Below are positions 48,905 to 58,317 of a DNA stretch of 64,000 nucleotides, one piece after another; the first letter of the stretch is position 1, and every line of letters starts with the position of its first letter. A model generated the notes under the pieces. It did not search any database. It saw nothing but the letters and a program-made list of their open reading frames with translations, and was not told the origin of the DNA. Location of the stretch: NCBI RefSeq assembly GCF_014873145.1, contig NZ_JADBEK010000001.1:10726001-10790000 (forward strand), written 5' to 3'. The DNA comes from Nonomuraea angiospora. GTDB lineage: Bacteria > Actinomycetota > Actinomycetes > Streptosporangiales > Streptosporangiaceae. The translations under genes were made by a program, and so were the position numbers.

Positions 48905-49557
48905 GCACTGCCAAGACCAGGATCCTGCTGGCCGACGACCACGCGCTGGTCCGCCGGGGACTGAAGATGATCCTCGACGCGGAGCCCGACCTGGAGGTCG
49001 TCGCCGAGGCCGCCGACGGCGCGGAGGCCGTCACGGCCGCGTCGGAGGACGCGGTGGACCTGGCCATCCTGGACATCGCGATGCCGCGGATGACCGGGCT
49101 CCAGGCGGCCCGCGAGATCTCCCGCCGCGCGCCCGGCATCCGCATCCTGATCCTGTCCATGTACGACAACGAGCAGTACTTCTTCGAGGCCCTCAAGGTC
49201 GGCGCCTCGGGATACGTGCTCAAGTCGGTCGCCGACCAGGACCTGCTGGAGGCGTGCCGGGCCACGATGCGAGGCGAGCCGTTCCTGTATCCCGGGGCGG
49301 TCACCGCGCTCATCCGCGACTACCTGCAGCGCTCGCGCGAGGGCGAGCGCATGCCCGAGAGCATCCTGACGCCCCGGGAGGAGGAGATCGTCAAGCTGAT
49401 CGCGGAGGGCAACTCGGCCAAGGAGATCGCGGAGACGCTCGTCATCAGCGTGAAGACCGTGGACCGGCACCGGGCCAACATCCTGCAGAAGCTCGGCATG
49501 CGCGACCGCCTCGACCTGACCCGCTACGCCATCCGCGCGGGCCTCGTCGAGCCCTGA
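48901..49557 (+). CDS. NarL/FixJ-type response regulator
   Basis: 218 residues from GTG at 48901. Receiver: ILLADDHALVR, phospho-acceptor in LAILDIAMPRMTG, ILSMYDNEQYF, Lys in YVLKSVAD. LuxR HTH: LTPREEEIVKLIAEGNSAKE, IAETLVISVKTVDRHRANIL. A standard two-component partner for the preceding kinase. It ends 2 bp before the stop of the convergent NACHT gene. Confidence 0.93.
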   Translation: MSTAKTRILLADDHALVRRGLKMILDAEPDLEVVAEAADGAEAVTAASEDAVDLAILDIAMPRMTGLQAAREISRRAPGIRILILSMYDNEQYFFEALKVGASGYVLKSVADQDLLEACRATMRGEPFLYPGAVTALIRDYLQRSREGERMPESILTPREEEIVKLIAEGNSAKEIAETLVISVKTVDRHRANILQKLGMRDRLDLTRYAIRAGLVEP

Positions 49558-49559
49558 CG

Positions 49560-52500
49560 TTACAGGTCAGCGGGCCAACTCAGTCCATAGCGAGCGCCGT
49601 CTGCCATGATGACGCGCCGGGAATTGAGGAAGAGACGTCGATCCGCCTGGCGTAGCCTGTCCAGCCCCATCCTTGTGAGTACATTCGCGACCGCCAACTC
49701 GTCCCAGGGAACATCCGTAGCGGCGATTTCGAGCTCCATCAGGATGACGGCGACGCGTAGCCGGGCATAGGGCGACGGATCGACCTTGACGAGATCATGG
49801 ACGAGGCTTTTCTGCCGGGTGTCGCGCGCGATGAGGTCCGATACGCAATCGGCGATCGCATCGGCGTTCCGCTCACCCTTGATCAGTGGAATCAGCCGGC
49901 GGATCAGTGTGGCAGTAACTTCCGGCTCGATTTCTGGTATGTCCCGTGCGAGCAGGCGCAGGATGCTCCCGACGCAGTCGATGGCCGACTCATGGCCGTC
50001 CGGCATCGACAACTGCCGGAGCAGGTCTCGATATCCTGTGGCGACATCCGTGCGGCCATAGAGCAGGTTCTCCAGACAGTCGGCCAAGGGTTCCTTCCGC
50101 ATGACGATCCCCCGCTCGGGGATGCCGACGTTCTCACCCCTGTCACCGGCCAAGCCCAAGGATTCGTCCAGGAGAAACCGTTTCTCCATCCGCTCTATCT
50201 CGTGCTTTGCCGCCACATCATGCGCCCCAGTCGAATTGAGGGAGTCTGGGTCCGAGGAGAGCGACAACTCGCCGATCGACACCCGGACATCGTCCTCAGC
50301 GGCCTCGGAAGTCCTGCTCACACGGAAGAGCTGAAGATGGTTGAGCCATTCCTCCTTCAGCGCCGCGTGCTTCACAAGGTGTGCATGACGCTGCCACTCG
50401 TCGATCGGGTCGGTGCCGATCCCGAGTAACTCCCTGACGCTCACATACTCCGCGGTGGTCGCGCTCATGACGATCAGATTGGCCTCGTAGTATGCACTTC
50501 GCTTCGTCGTCATGAGCCGATTGGGCAGGTACTCGGCAAAACGATGATCGGTTCGATTGTCGCGTTGCTGGAACAGTCGCGTGACGAGTTTGTCGTAGGC
50601 GCCGGTGGTGCCAGCCATCTCCTTGAGGAAGCCGAGCACAGCCCGTCGACTGGACAGCAACGCGAACGAGGAGAGCGCGTAGAGCGGACCGTCCTGCGGC
50701 CGGTCGTCGCCGAACGGTCTCGCGGAGGCGGCGGCCTCGGCGCGCAACTGCTCGAGCACGTTGAAAAACAGGAAGGCGACGAGATATTCGGCGAAGGTGG
50801 CGTGCAGGAACTCGTACGTCGCGACCGGCTGCCCGTTCTGGACGGCCTTTGCCTCATGGATGAAGAAGAATCGTGCGATGATCTTCTCTGCCGGGCTGAG
50901 TGAGGCGCGGAAATCCGTGCTCGGCGACCTTCCGTCCTTCGGGAACCACACTTGCAGATCTTGATCGATCTCGTCTCGCGAGACCCATTGCCGGCGTCGG
51001 TTCATCATGGCGATGGCGACGATCGCCAGCCTCCTGAGCTCATAATCAACGGCCTCCTCCATTGCCTCGGCGGCCAGGTTGGAGTCTTTTTTGGCGATCT
51101 CCCTTTCCACGAAACGGGTCAGCACCCGGCGATAGAGCTCAGTCCGTGCGATGCACCCGGAGTCGAGCTGTAGCCCATTGGCATCGGCATCGTAGAGCGC
51201 GAGCATGAGCAGCAGTAAGGGCTCGGATGCCAGCTCTCTCTGAGACACCACATGCTCTGGGAGAAGCGGACGTAGCGCCCGACCTCGGAAATAGTTCTCG
51301 TTGACCGAATTCCAGGTCTCTATCCATGTGCTGATCTGTTCCGGATCGAAGGGTTCGAGCTGGACGGCGAGGAGGCCGTCGGGCAACCTGCACCAATTGG
51401 CGACGGCCGCGCGGGTGGTGACCACGGCTGCGACCGCACGGCCCTGGTCGCGTTCGCGTCGCTGGAAATCGGCCACCTTCTCGAGGAAGTCGCTCCTGTG
51501 CACCCCTGTGGCCTGGACTGCCTCGTCGAGCCCGTCGAAGAGCAGCACGGGCAGTATTCCTGAGTGTGCGGCGGAGCGTGCGAGGTTCGCCCAGTGGACG
51601 TTCTCGTGTGTCAACTGAGATACCGCGGCCTCGATCTGCATGTGCGGCTCGGCATCGGCCGGCACACTGCGCATCGAAATACAAATCGGCAGGAACTGGT
51701 TCGCCGGGAGCCGGGCAGCCAGAATCTGCATGAGCACCGACTTGCCTGAGCCGGGCTGGCCGAGAACGATCAGCGGAGCCGTTACGGCTCGCGGCGAGGT
51801 GAGGAATCCCGCGAGGAATTGTGGCAGGTTCTTCCGGACCTTGACGTTCTCCCACCACACTCTGGAACTGATGTCGGCCGGGGTCCCGGATTCGGTGACC
51901 TGGCGGATCCGGCGGGAGACGGCATGTCCGCCGCCGGGCTCGCAGACACGAAACCTCGGGTCCACGTACGCGGCCGAGAGCTTGGGTATTCGCAGATCTT
52001 CCGGCAGATCCCTCGCGGCATTGACCGGCCGGTCGAGTGCCGCCCTGTTCGCGTTGGTGATGCTCAGCAGTTGGTGGGCGGGAGCGATCCCGGATACGAG
52101 ATCCGAGAGCCTGTGCTCCAGTTCGGCCAGACCCGTGCGGATGACGTCCCGAGTTGCCTGATGGTGTCCAATATCGGCCCAAATGGAAAATTCTCGACAA
52201 TCGAGACTCAACTGTCGATACAGCTCTTGATAGCGAGCGCAGGCATAATCGGGAAGCTCGCCTATCAGGCGGAGCGGCACGTGACGCTGCGCTGTCTCGT
52301 CCAGATCCTCCCAGATTTTCAGGCCGCGAAGGAAGGTTGTGAGACTGGCGGCCACCGCGACGTAATGCCGCCGTATGATGTGGAGGTTCTCTTCGTAGGA
52401 CCGGTGCATCTCGGGCACCAAGACCTCAGCGTTCAGGATGTTGTCTCTGACCTTGTCCTTGCTCTTGGACCGGTTGCCGATTTCCACGATCTCTCTCCTG

Positions 52501-52832
52501 CTCAGGTCGAGTTGCTTCGCGGTGAACGGCAGGTCTACCTGGTCGATAGCCTCCAGAAACGCGGCGAGCACGATGATCGCGTGGGCTGCTTCCAGTCGTT
52601 GTGTGCGTGTGTATCGACCAAGGCCGCTGAGTTTGCCGCGCAGGTTGCTGACGAGTTCGTGGCACAGGCGTACGGCTTCTGCTTTGGCGTCTATCAGGCC
52701 GAGAGCAACGCTGAAGCCTGCGGCGGCGGCACCAAGGAGAGCCCCACCGACGATCTTGTCCAAGGCCTTGATCGTCGCGCTCTCTCCACCGAGTATGCGG
52801 AGCGCGTCCGCGTACGTGATCGATTTCGACAC
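49560..52832 (-). CDS. NACHT STAND NTPase with N-terminal helical domain (candidate anti-phage protein)
   Basis: 1090 residues from GTG at 52832, beginning VSKSITYADALRILGGES; the longer frame adds an unlikely 42-residue lead. Residues about 1-115 (DAKAEAVRLCHELVSNL, TRTQRLEAAHAIIVLAAFLE) look like the NACHT N-terminal helical domains (NNH7-like) of bacterial bNACHT proteins. NACHT core: Walker A VLGQPGSGKSVLM (about 358-365), Walker B ILPVLLFDGLDEA (about 430), sensor RTELYRRVLTRFVE and FLHATFAEYLVAFLFF. The last 400 residues are helical without recognised repeats and would be the sensor. A+T-rich codons are much more frequent than in neighbours, suggesting transfer. No second gene is coupled, fitting single-gene bNACHT defence. 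Confidence 0.82.
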   Translation of the reverse strand: MSKSITYADALRILGGESATIKALDKIVGGALLGAAAAGFSVALGLIDAKAEAVRLCHELVSNLRGKLSGLGRYTRTQRLEAAHAIIVLAAFLEAIDQVDLPFTAKQLDLSRREIVEIGNRSKSKDKVRDNILNAEVLVPEMHRSYEENLHIIRRHYVAVAASLTTFLRGLKIWEDLDETAQRHVPLRLIGELPDYACARYQELYRQLSLDCREFSIWADIGHHQATRDVIRTGLAELEHRLSDLVSGIAPAHQLLSITNANRAALDRPVNAARDLPEDLRIPKLSAAYVDPRFRVCEPGGGHAVSRRIRQVTESGTPADISSRVWWENVKVRKNLPQFLAGFLTSPRAVTAPLIVLGQPGSGKSVLMQILAARLPANQFLPICISMRSVPADAEPHMQIEAAVSQLTHENVHWANLARSAAHSGILPVLLFDGLDEAVQATGVHRSDFLEKVADFQRRERDQGRAVAAVVTTRAAVANWCRLPDGLLAVQLEPFDPEQISTWIETWNSVNENYFRGRALRPLLPEHVVSQRELASEPLLLLMLALYDADANGLQLDSGCIARTELYRRVLTRFVEREIAKKDSNLAAEAMEEAVDYELRRLAIVAIAMMNRRRQWVSRDEIDQDLQVWFPKDGRSPSTDFRASLSPAEKIIARFFFIHEAKAVQNGQPVATYEFLHATFAEYLVAFLFFNVLEQLRAEAAASARPFGDDRPQDGPLYALSSFALLSSRRAVLGFLKEMAGTTGAYDKLVTRLFQQRDNRTDHRFAEYLPNRLMTTKRSAYYEANLIVMSATTAEYVSVRELLGIGTDPIDEWQRHAHLVKHAALKEEWLNHLQLFRVSRTSEAAEDDVRVSIGELSLSSDPDSLNSTGAHDVAAKHEIERMEKRFLLDESLGLAGDRGENVGIPERGIVMRKEPLADCLENLLYGRTDVATGYRDLLRQLSMPDGHESAIDCVGSILRLLARDIPEIEPEVTATLIRRLIPLIKGERNADAIADCVSDLIARDTRQKSLVHDLVKVDPSPYARLRVAVILMELEIAATDVPWDELAVANVLTRMGLDRLRQADRRLFLNSRRVIMADGARYGLSWPADL

Positions 52833-53028
52833 AAGCTGATTATTGTGTGTCTTGGAGATGTTCGGTGGGTAATGCTGTGATCGACGCCCTAGCTTGAGGC
52901 GATAAATTAATGGGCTTTTGTCCATATAGGTCACGAAATGGGATCTCGTGGTGGACAAGTGGGCCGCCTCGCCCGGCTTGGACCACTCCTCGCGCTGTGG
53001 GAGCGAGTAGTGGCCCTGTGCCCGGGGA

Positions 53029-55851
53029 TCAGAGCATGCGCTGGATGACCTGCGGCGTGGCCGGCACGTCGTCGTTCTCGATGGAGTGCCGCTCCTCGGC
53101 GGTGATCAGGCCGAGGCCGTGCAGGATGGCGGCCGCCCTGCGCCAGAGCCGGCGGGCCTCGTCGCACTCGCCGCTCTCGCTCAGCGCGTGCCCGAGCCCC
53201 CAGAGGCTCTCCGCCTCGACGTAGTCGCCGCCGTGGCCCGCGGCCCGGTAGCGGGCCAGCGCCTCGCGGTGGTGCGCGACCGCCCGGGCGGGGTCGCCGG
53301 CCAGCCGGTACGCCTCCGCGAGGTTGGCCAGGGCGGTCACCGCGTCGAGCGCCGCGCCCGTCTCCTCCAGGATCGCGACCGATCGCACGCCGGCCTCGAC
53401 GGCCTCGGCGAACCGCCCGGCCCGCTGGTAGACCAGCCCGAGATGGGTGAGGATGGCGCCCTGCCCGTAGCGGTCGTCCATGAGCGCGATGGCCTGCCGA
53501 TGATGGTCGGCGGCCTCGTCGAAGCGGCCCGCCCCGCGGTAGGCGATGCCGAGGTGGTCGAGCAGGGCGGCCGCGCGGCGCTTGTTCCCCAGCCGCCGGT
53601 GGATGGCCAGCGAACGGTTCATGTGGGCGATGCCGACGATCTGGTTGCCCACGCACACGTGCGCCCAGCCGAGGTCGCCCAGGACCACGGCCTCGTCGAA
53701 CGGCTCCGCGGTGTGCTCGGCGGCCCGCAACGCGGCTTCGCTGAGAGCCAGCAGCCCGCGCCAGCGGCCCGTGGAATAGAGCGGGACCGCGAACGTCACC
53801 GCCAGCGCGACCCCGAGCCCGGCCGCGGGCGTGCCGCGCGTCTGGCCGACGGCCGCGAGCAGGTTGTCCTCCTCGGCGTCGACCCAGGCCCGCAGGTCCT
53901 CGTTCGTCTCCAGCGCCAGCCCGGGACGCGTGAGGGAGCTCGGGCCGACCTCGTTGCGCCACGTGTAGGCCGGCTTCAGCATCTCGATCGCCGTGCGCGC
54001 GGTGGCCAGGTGGTGGTGCAGCGCGCGCTCCACGGCCAGCCGCCTGGCCGGCTCGCTCTCCTCCTCCGCCGCCCGCTCGCGGGCGAACAGCCGCAGCAGG
54101 TCGTGCAGGTCGTAGCGGTCGGGGGCGCGTTCCTGCACGAGCCGCGCGTCCACCAGCAGGTCGAGCAGGCGCTGGGCGCGTTCCTCGGGCAGGCCGGCCA
54201 GCGCGGCGGCCGTGGGCAGGCCGAGATCGGGGCCGTCCAGCAGGCCGAGCAGCCGGAACATCCGCGCCGCCGCGATCCCGTCGGCGTCGGACTTCAGCTC
54301 CTGGTAGCCGGCCTGGAAGCTGGCGCGCAGCCCCCGGTCGTCGGCCCGCAGCTCGTCGAGGCGGCGGTGGGCGGAGGCCAGCCGCCCGGCCAGCGCCGAC
54401 ACCTGCCACGACGGGCGGGCCCGCAGCCGGGCCGCGGCCAGGCAGAGCGCCAGCGGCAGGCCGCCGCACAGCCGGACCACCTCGGCCGCGGCGGCGGGCT
54501 CGGCGGCGATCCGCCCGTCGCCGACGATGCCGCCCAGCAGGGCCAGGGCGTCGCCGTTGGGCAGCACGTCCAGCGACACCTGCGTGGCGCCGTCGAACGA
54601 GGCGAGCATCCGGCGGCTGGTGACCAGCACGGCGCACGTCGGACTGCCGGGGAGCAGGGGCCGCACCTGCGCGGCGTCCCTGGCGTTGTCGAGGATGACG
54701 AGCATCCTCCTGCCGACGGTCAGCGACCGGAACCGGCCCGCGGCCTCCTCCAGGTCCGTGGGCACCGCCGACCCGGCCACGCCCAGCGAGCGCAGGAACC
54801 GCCCGAGCGCCTCGACCGGATCGACGGGGACGACCTGCGGCGAGGCGCCGTGCAGGTCCACGTAGAGCTGGCCGTCGGGGTAGCGGCCGGCCAGCGCGTG
54901 GGCGACGTGGATGGCCAGGGAGGACTTGCCGACGCCGCCGATGCCGCTGATCTGGCAGATCCGCACCGCGCCCGGCCCGTCGCCGGCCAGCGCCGCGCTC
55001 ACCCGCGCCACCTCCTCGGCCCGCCCGGTGAACGACGCCGGCGCGGCGGGCAGCTCCGCCGGCACCGCGGCCGGGGGCGGGCCGGCGGACACCGGCGCCG
55101 CCGGCGGCTCGGCGTCCGGCTCCTCGCGCAGGATGCGCTGGTGCAGCTCCTGCAGCTCGCCGCCCGGCTCGACGCCCAGCCCGTCGACGAGCCGCCGCCT
55201 GGCGTCGCGGTACACCTCCAGGGCGGCGGCCCTGCGCCCGTCCTGGTGCAGCGCCGCCATCATCAGGTACGCCAGCCGCTCCCGCAGCGGATGCTCGCCG
55301 ATCAGCACCGGCAGCTCGGCCAGCGGCTCCCGGCACAGCCCGAGACGCAGGTCGGCCGCGATGCGCTCCTCGACGGCCGCGAGCCGCTCCTCCTCCAGCG
55401 GCCCGCCGAACGTCTCACGCAACCACTCGCCGGCGACCCCGGCCAGCGGCGGCCCGCTCCACAGCTCCAGCGCCCGCCGCAGCAGCGGGCCCGCCTCGTC
55501 CTGGCCGCCCGCCCGCGCCCGCTCGACCAGGTGGCGCGAGAGGTAGAGGTCGACCCGCAGCGGATCGAGGTCGAGCCGGTAGCCGGGCGAGGAGGTGACC
55601 AGCTCGACGCCGGGGATCCCGGCCAGGACCCGGCGCAGCCGCGACACGTACCCCTGGATGGCGTTGCGGGCCGACGGCGGCGGCTCCTGGTCCCACACGG
55701 CCTCCACCAGCCGGTCGAGTGGCACCGTGCGGCCCGGGTGGAGCAGCAGCATGGCCAGCACCGAGCGCTGCTGCGCGGTCGAAGGCCCCAGTGACCTGCC
55801 GCCCGACCAGATCCCCACCGGCCCCAGCAGCCGGAACTCCGCACCGTCCAA
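53029..55851 (-). CDS. SARP/AfsR-type regulator with NB-ARC and TPR domains
   Basis: 940 residues from ATG at 55851. N-terminal winged helix (about 5-95: EFRLLGPVGIWSGGRSLGP, VPLDRLVEAVWDQEPPPS, YVSRLRRVL), BTAD domain (about 100-245), NB-ARC ATPase (P-loop ISGIGGVGKSSLA near 301-309; Walker B RRMLVILDNARDAAQV; RLCGGLPLALCLAAARL), winged linker, and a TPR array in the last 280 residues (YRGAGRFDEAADHHRQAIAL-type units). AfsR-type proteins activate antibiotic or developmental genes. No biosynthetic cluster is visible in the window. Confidence 0.92.
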   Translation of the reverse strand: MDGAEFRLLGPVGIWSGGRSLGPSTAQQRSVLAMLLLHPGRTVPLDRLVEAVWDQEPPPSARNAIQGYVSRLRRVLAGIPGVELVTSSPGYRLDLDPLRVDLYLSRHLVERARAGGQDEAGPLLRRALELWSGPPLAGVAGEWLRETFGGPLEEERLAAVEERIAADLRLGLCREPLAELPVLIGEHPLRERLAYLMMAALHQDGRRAAALEVYRDARRRLVDGLGVEPGGELQELHQRILREEPDAEPPAAPVSAGPPPAAVPAELPAAPASFTGRAEEVARVSAALAGDGPGAVRICQISGIGGVGKSSLAIHVAHALAGRYPDGQLYVDLHGASPQVVPVDPVEALGRFLRSLGVAGSAVPTDLEEAAGRFRSLTVGRRMLVILDNARDAAQVRPLLPGSPTCAVLVTSRRMLASFDGATQVSLDVLPNGDALALLGGIVGDGRIAAEPAAAAEVVRLCGGLPLALCLAAARLRARPSWQVSALAGRLASAHRRLDELRADDRGLRASFQAGYQELKSDADGIAAARMFRLLGLLDGPDLGLPTAAALAGLPEERAQRLLDLLVDARLVQERAPDRYDLHDLLRLFARERAAEEESEPARRLAVERALHHHLATARTAIEMLKPAYTWRNEVGPSSLTRPGLALETNEDLRAWVDAEEDNLLAAVGQTRGTPAAGLGVALAVTFAVPLYSTGRWRGLLALSEAALRAAEHTAEPFDEAVVLGDLGWAHVCVGNQIVGIAHMNRSLAIHRRLGNKRRAAALLDHLGIAYRGAGRFDEAADHHRQAIALMDDRYGQGAILTHLGLVYQRAGRFAEAVEAGVRSVAILEETGAALDAVTALANLAEAYRLAGDPARAVAHHREALARYRAAGHGGDYVEAESLWGLGHALSESGECDEARRLWRRAAAILHGLGLITAEERHSIENDDVPATPQVIQRML

Positions 55852-55917
55852 CGGCCGCCCCTCTCAGTGATCGGCTTCCACCCTATCCAGCCGACGATCA
55901 TCGCGGGCGCAACCGTC

Positions 55918-57312
55918 TCATCCTCCGGAGTCCACGCGGCGGCCGTTGATCCACACCTCGCGCAGCACGAGCCCCGTCACCTCGCGTACGACGTCGTCCT
56001 CGGCCATCTCCTCGAACACGCTGTCGGTCACCCGCACGCCCTTGATCGGGTTGCCCGGGTTGCCGATCAGGTTGAACGCCCTGGGCGCCCGCCCCGCCCG
56101 CAGGCGGCGCACGTCGATGGCGCCCACGTCGGGGAAGTACGGGCCGGTGTCCTTGTTCTCGTAGTTCAGGGCCACCTCGATCACCGCATCGGCGGCCTGG
56201 CCCACCGTGATGTCTCTGAAGTAGACGTCCCTGACGTAGCCGCCGCGGTCGGGGTTGGTCTTGATCCGGATCGCGCGCTCCAGGCGGGGGCTGCTCATCG
56301 TGCAGTTCCAGGCGTAGACCCAGCGCACGCCGCCGGTGGTCTCGCTGCCGATCGTCACGCCGCCGTTGCCGTCGCGCATCACGCAGGAGTCCACGAGCAC
56401 GTTCGCGGAGGGCGCGTTCACCCGGCGGCCGTCGGCGTTCTTGCCCGCCTTGATCGCCACGCAGTCGTCGCCCGTGTTGAACTCGCACCGCTCGATGAGC
56501 ACGTCCACGCACGACTCGGGGTCGCAGCCGTCGTTGTTGGGGCCGTTCGGGCTGTCCACGGTGACCTCGCGGATCGTCACGTTGGCGCACAGGACCGGGT
56601 GGATGTTCCACATGGGGGAGTCCTTGACCGTCACGCCCTCGATCAGGACGTTGCGGCAGCGGTAGAGCTGGATGAGGTTGGGGCGCAGGTAGTGGCCCTC
56701 GCCGAACACCCGCTCGGCCACCGGCACGCCCTGCTCGGCCATGGCGGCCAGCAGGTTCTTGTCGGGCCGCTCGGACGGCGGCGGGTCGCCCGACCAGTCC
56801 CACCAGTGCGTGGCGTCGGCCTGGCCGTCGATCGTGCCGCTGCCGGTGATCGCGACGTTCTCCCGCTCGTAGGCGTAGACGAACGGGGAGTAGTTCATCA
56901 GCTCGACGCCCTCGTAGCGGGTGTGGACGACCGGCAGGTAGTCGGCCGGGTTCCGGCTGAACCGGATCGTGGCGCCCGCCTCCAGGTGCAGCTCGACGTT
57001 GTCGGCCAGGTGGATCGCGCCGGTGAGGTACGTCCCCGCGGGCACCAGCACGCGCCCGCCGCCGGCCGCCGCGCAGGCCGCGATCGCCTGCCGGAAGGCG
57101 TCGGTGCACATCGCGGTCCCGTCGCCGACCGCCCCGTGGCGCGTGACGGGGAAGGTGCGGCGGGGGAAGCGGGGTGGCCTGATCCGCCGCCGGATCCGCG
57201 GCACCCTGGCCCAGCCGTCCAGGTCGGGGGCCGCCTCCGCTCGCTCGGTGATCAGTTGGGGGGCCAGCACCGCGCCGGCCGCCGCGGCCAGGAAGCTCCT
57301 GCGGGACTTCAT
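55918..57312 (-). CDS. GH28 polygalacturonase-type glycosidase (Tat signal)
   Basis: 464 residues from ATG at 57312. Twin-arginine signal MKSRRSFLAAAAGAVLAPQL. Right-handed beta-helix of GH28: GAVGDGTAMCTDAFRQAI, YSPFVYAYERENVAITGSG, NGPNNDGCDPESC (N-x-D-G-x-D type), NTGDDCVAIKAGK (GDD catalytic pair), and RIKTNPDRGG. The fourth family motif, usually G-H-G-G-x-x-I-G-S, reads RDGNGGVTIGSET with Asn for His. It cleaves galacturonic-acid linkages in pectin; the substitution may mark a rhamnogalacturonan-type or weakened activity. First of four same-strand genes in upstream order from GH29. Confidence 0.88.
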   Translation of the reverse strand: MKSRRSFLAAAAGAVLAPQLITERAEAAPDLDGWARVPRIRRRIRPPRFPRRTFPVTRHGAVGDGTAMCTDAFRQAIAACAAAGGGRVLVPAGTYLTGAIHLADNVELHLEAGATIRFSRNPADYLPVVHTRYEGVELMNYSPFVYAYERENVAITGSGTIDGQADATHWWDWSGDPPPSERPDKNLLAAMAEQGVPVAERVFGEGHYLRPNLIQLYRCRNVLIEGVTVKDSPMWNIHPVLCANVTIREVTVDSPNGPNNDGCDPESCVDVLIERCEFNTGDDCVAIKAGKNADGRRVNAPSANVLVDSCVMRDGNGGVTIGSETTGGVRWVYAWNCTMSSPRLERAIRIKTNPDRGGYVRDVYFRDITVGQAADAVIEVALNYENKDTGPYFPDVGAIDVRRLRAGRAPRAFNLIGNPGNPIKGVRVTDSVFEEMAEDDVVREVTGLVLREVWINGRRVDSGG

Positions 57313-57321
57313 GGTGTGCTC

Positions 57322-58317
57322 CTATCCGTGCGCCAGGGAGATGCCGCGCCGCTCGACCAGCGTGTGCTCGCCGACCCGGTACGGCTCCACCCGCCGTACC
57401 GCCGTGTAGAAGTGGTGGGGCCGCCCGCCGTGGGTGACGAGCGCGGGCTTGTGCGCGTACGTGTCGTCGGCCGAGCCCGGCGGGCCCACGTCGATGAGGA
57501 TCTCGCCGCTCTTGCGCCAGGTGCGCAGGTCGCGGGAGACCGCGAAGCTCTCCCTCGCGTGCCCGTCGAACGAGAGCCCGAAGTAGAACATCACCCACCA
57601 GTCGCCGTCGCGCAGCACGCACGGGTCGGAGGCGAAACGCTCGTCGAACTCGCCGGGACCACCGTGCGGGACGACCGGTCCGGGCTCGGGGCGCTCCCAG
57701 CGTTCGAGATCGGGGGAGACGGCGTAGCCGATCTGCTCGCGCCAGCCGTCGTAGGTGCGGTTCTTGGCGTTGTAGAAGCAGTAGTAGAGGCCGTCGTGGC
57801 GCAGCAGCCACGACTTGTACAGGCCGCCGCGCTCCCACGCGCCGCCGTCCTGCGGGCGCAGCACCGACCCGACGTCCACCCAGGTACGCAGGTCCTCGCT
57901 GGCCACGAACCCGATGACCGCCGCGCCCATCTCCATGCCCGCCTCGGGATAGGCGTGGTACGTGCCGACCGCCCGGCCGTCCAGCCAGGTCACCTGGCCG
58001 GGGGAGTCGAGGCGGTTGTCGCGCACGATGGACGTGAGCGCCGCGTTGTACCCCCGGTACGGGTGCGCGGGGTCGCGCGGCAGGATCACCTCGCCCGGCG
58101 TCCACGACACGAGGTCCGCCGAGCGGCTCAGCGCGGTCTGGTAGCCGGTCCCGTCGAAGCCGACGTACGTCATCAGGTATTCGCCGCCGTCGGAGCACAC
58201 GAACGGGCAGTCCACGAACAGGCTGTCGAACCTGCCCGGCTCCCGCGACCCCTCGACCAGCAGCCTGCCGGCCTTGTGCGGCGTCCTGACGCGGGCGGCG
58301 TCGTACGTGCCGATCAC
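57322..58317 (-). CDS. Five-bladed beta-propeller glycosidase (GH43/GH32-like)
   Basis: 331 residues from GTG at 58317, which overlaps the GH78 stop (GTGA); a GTG at 58338 is an alternative. Repeating blades with DCPFV at the first Asp, SLFVDCPFVCSDGGEYLMTY, YKSWLLRHDGLYYCFYNAKN, FASDPCVLRDGDWWVMFYFG and VSRDLRTW give the propeller pattern of clan GH-J/GH-F enzymes. Catalytic acids cannot be assigned with certainty. No signal peptide. It lies between pectin-type GH28 and rhamnosidase genes, so it likely removes arabinosyl, galactosyl or similar side groups inside the cell. Confidence 0.72.
   Translation of the reverse strand: MIGTYDAARVRTPHKAGRLLVEGSREPGRFDSLFVDCPFVCSDGGEYLMTYVGFDGTGYQTALSRSADLVSWTPGEVILPRDPAHPYRGYNAALTSIVRDNRLDSPGQVTWLDGRAVGTYHAYPEAGMEMGAAVIGFVASEDLRTWVDVGSVLRPQDGGAWERGGLYKSWLLRHDGLYYCFYNAKNRTYDGWREQIGYAVSPDLERWERPEPGPVVPHGGPGEFDERFASDPCVLRDGDWWVMFYFGLSFDGHARESFAVSRDLRTWRKSGEILIDVGPPGSADDTYAHKPALVTHGGRPHHFYTAVRRVEPYRVGEHTLVERRGISLAHG

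Noticed and set aside
34267..49557. Antibiotic biosynthetic cluster suggested by the SARP gene and oxygenase
   Set aside because: No PKS, NRPS, terpene or RiPP core enzyme is present; enzymes here are hydrolases, transporters and regulators.
49560..52958. Longer NACHT protein starting at ATG 52958
   Set aside because: The extra 42 residues are AT-rich, non-family-like and precede the characteristic SKSITYADALRILGG start.
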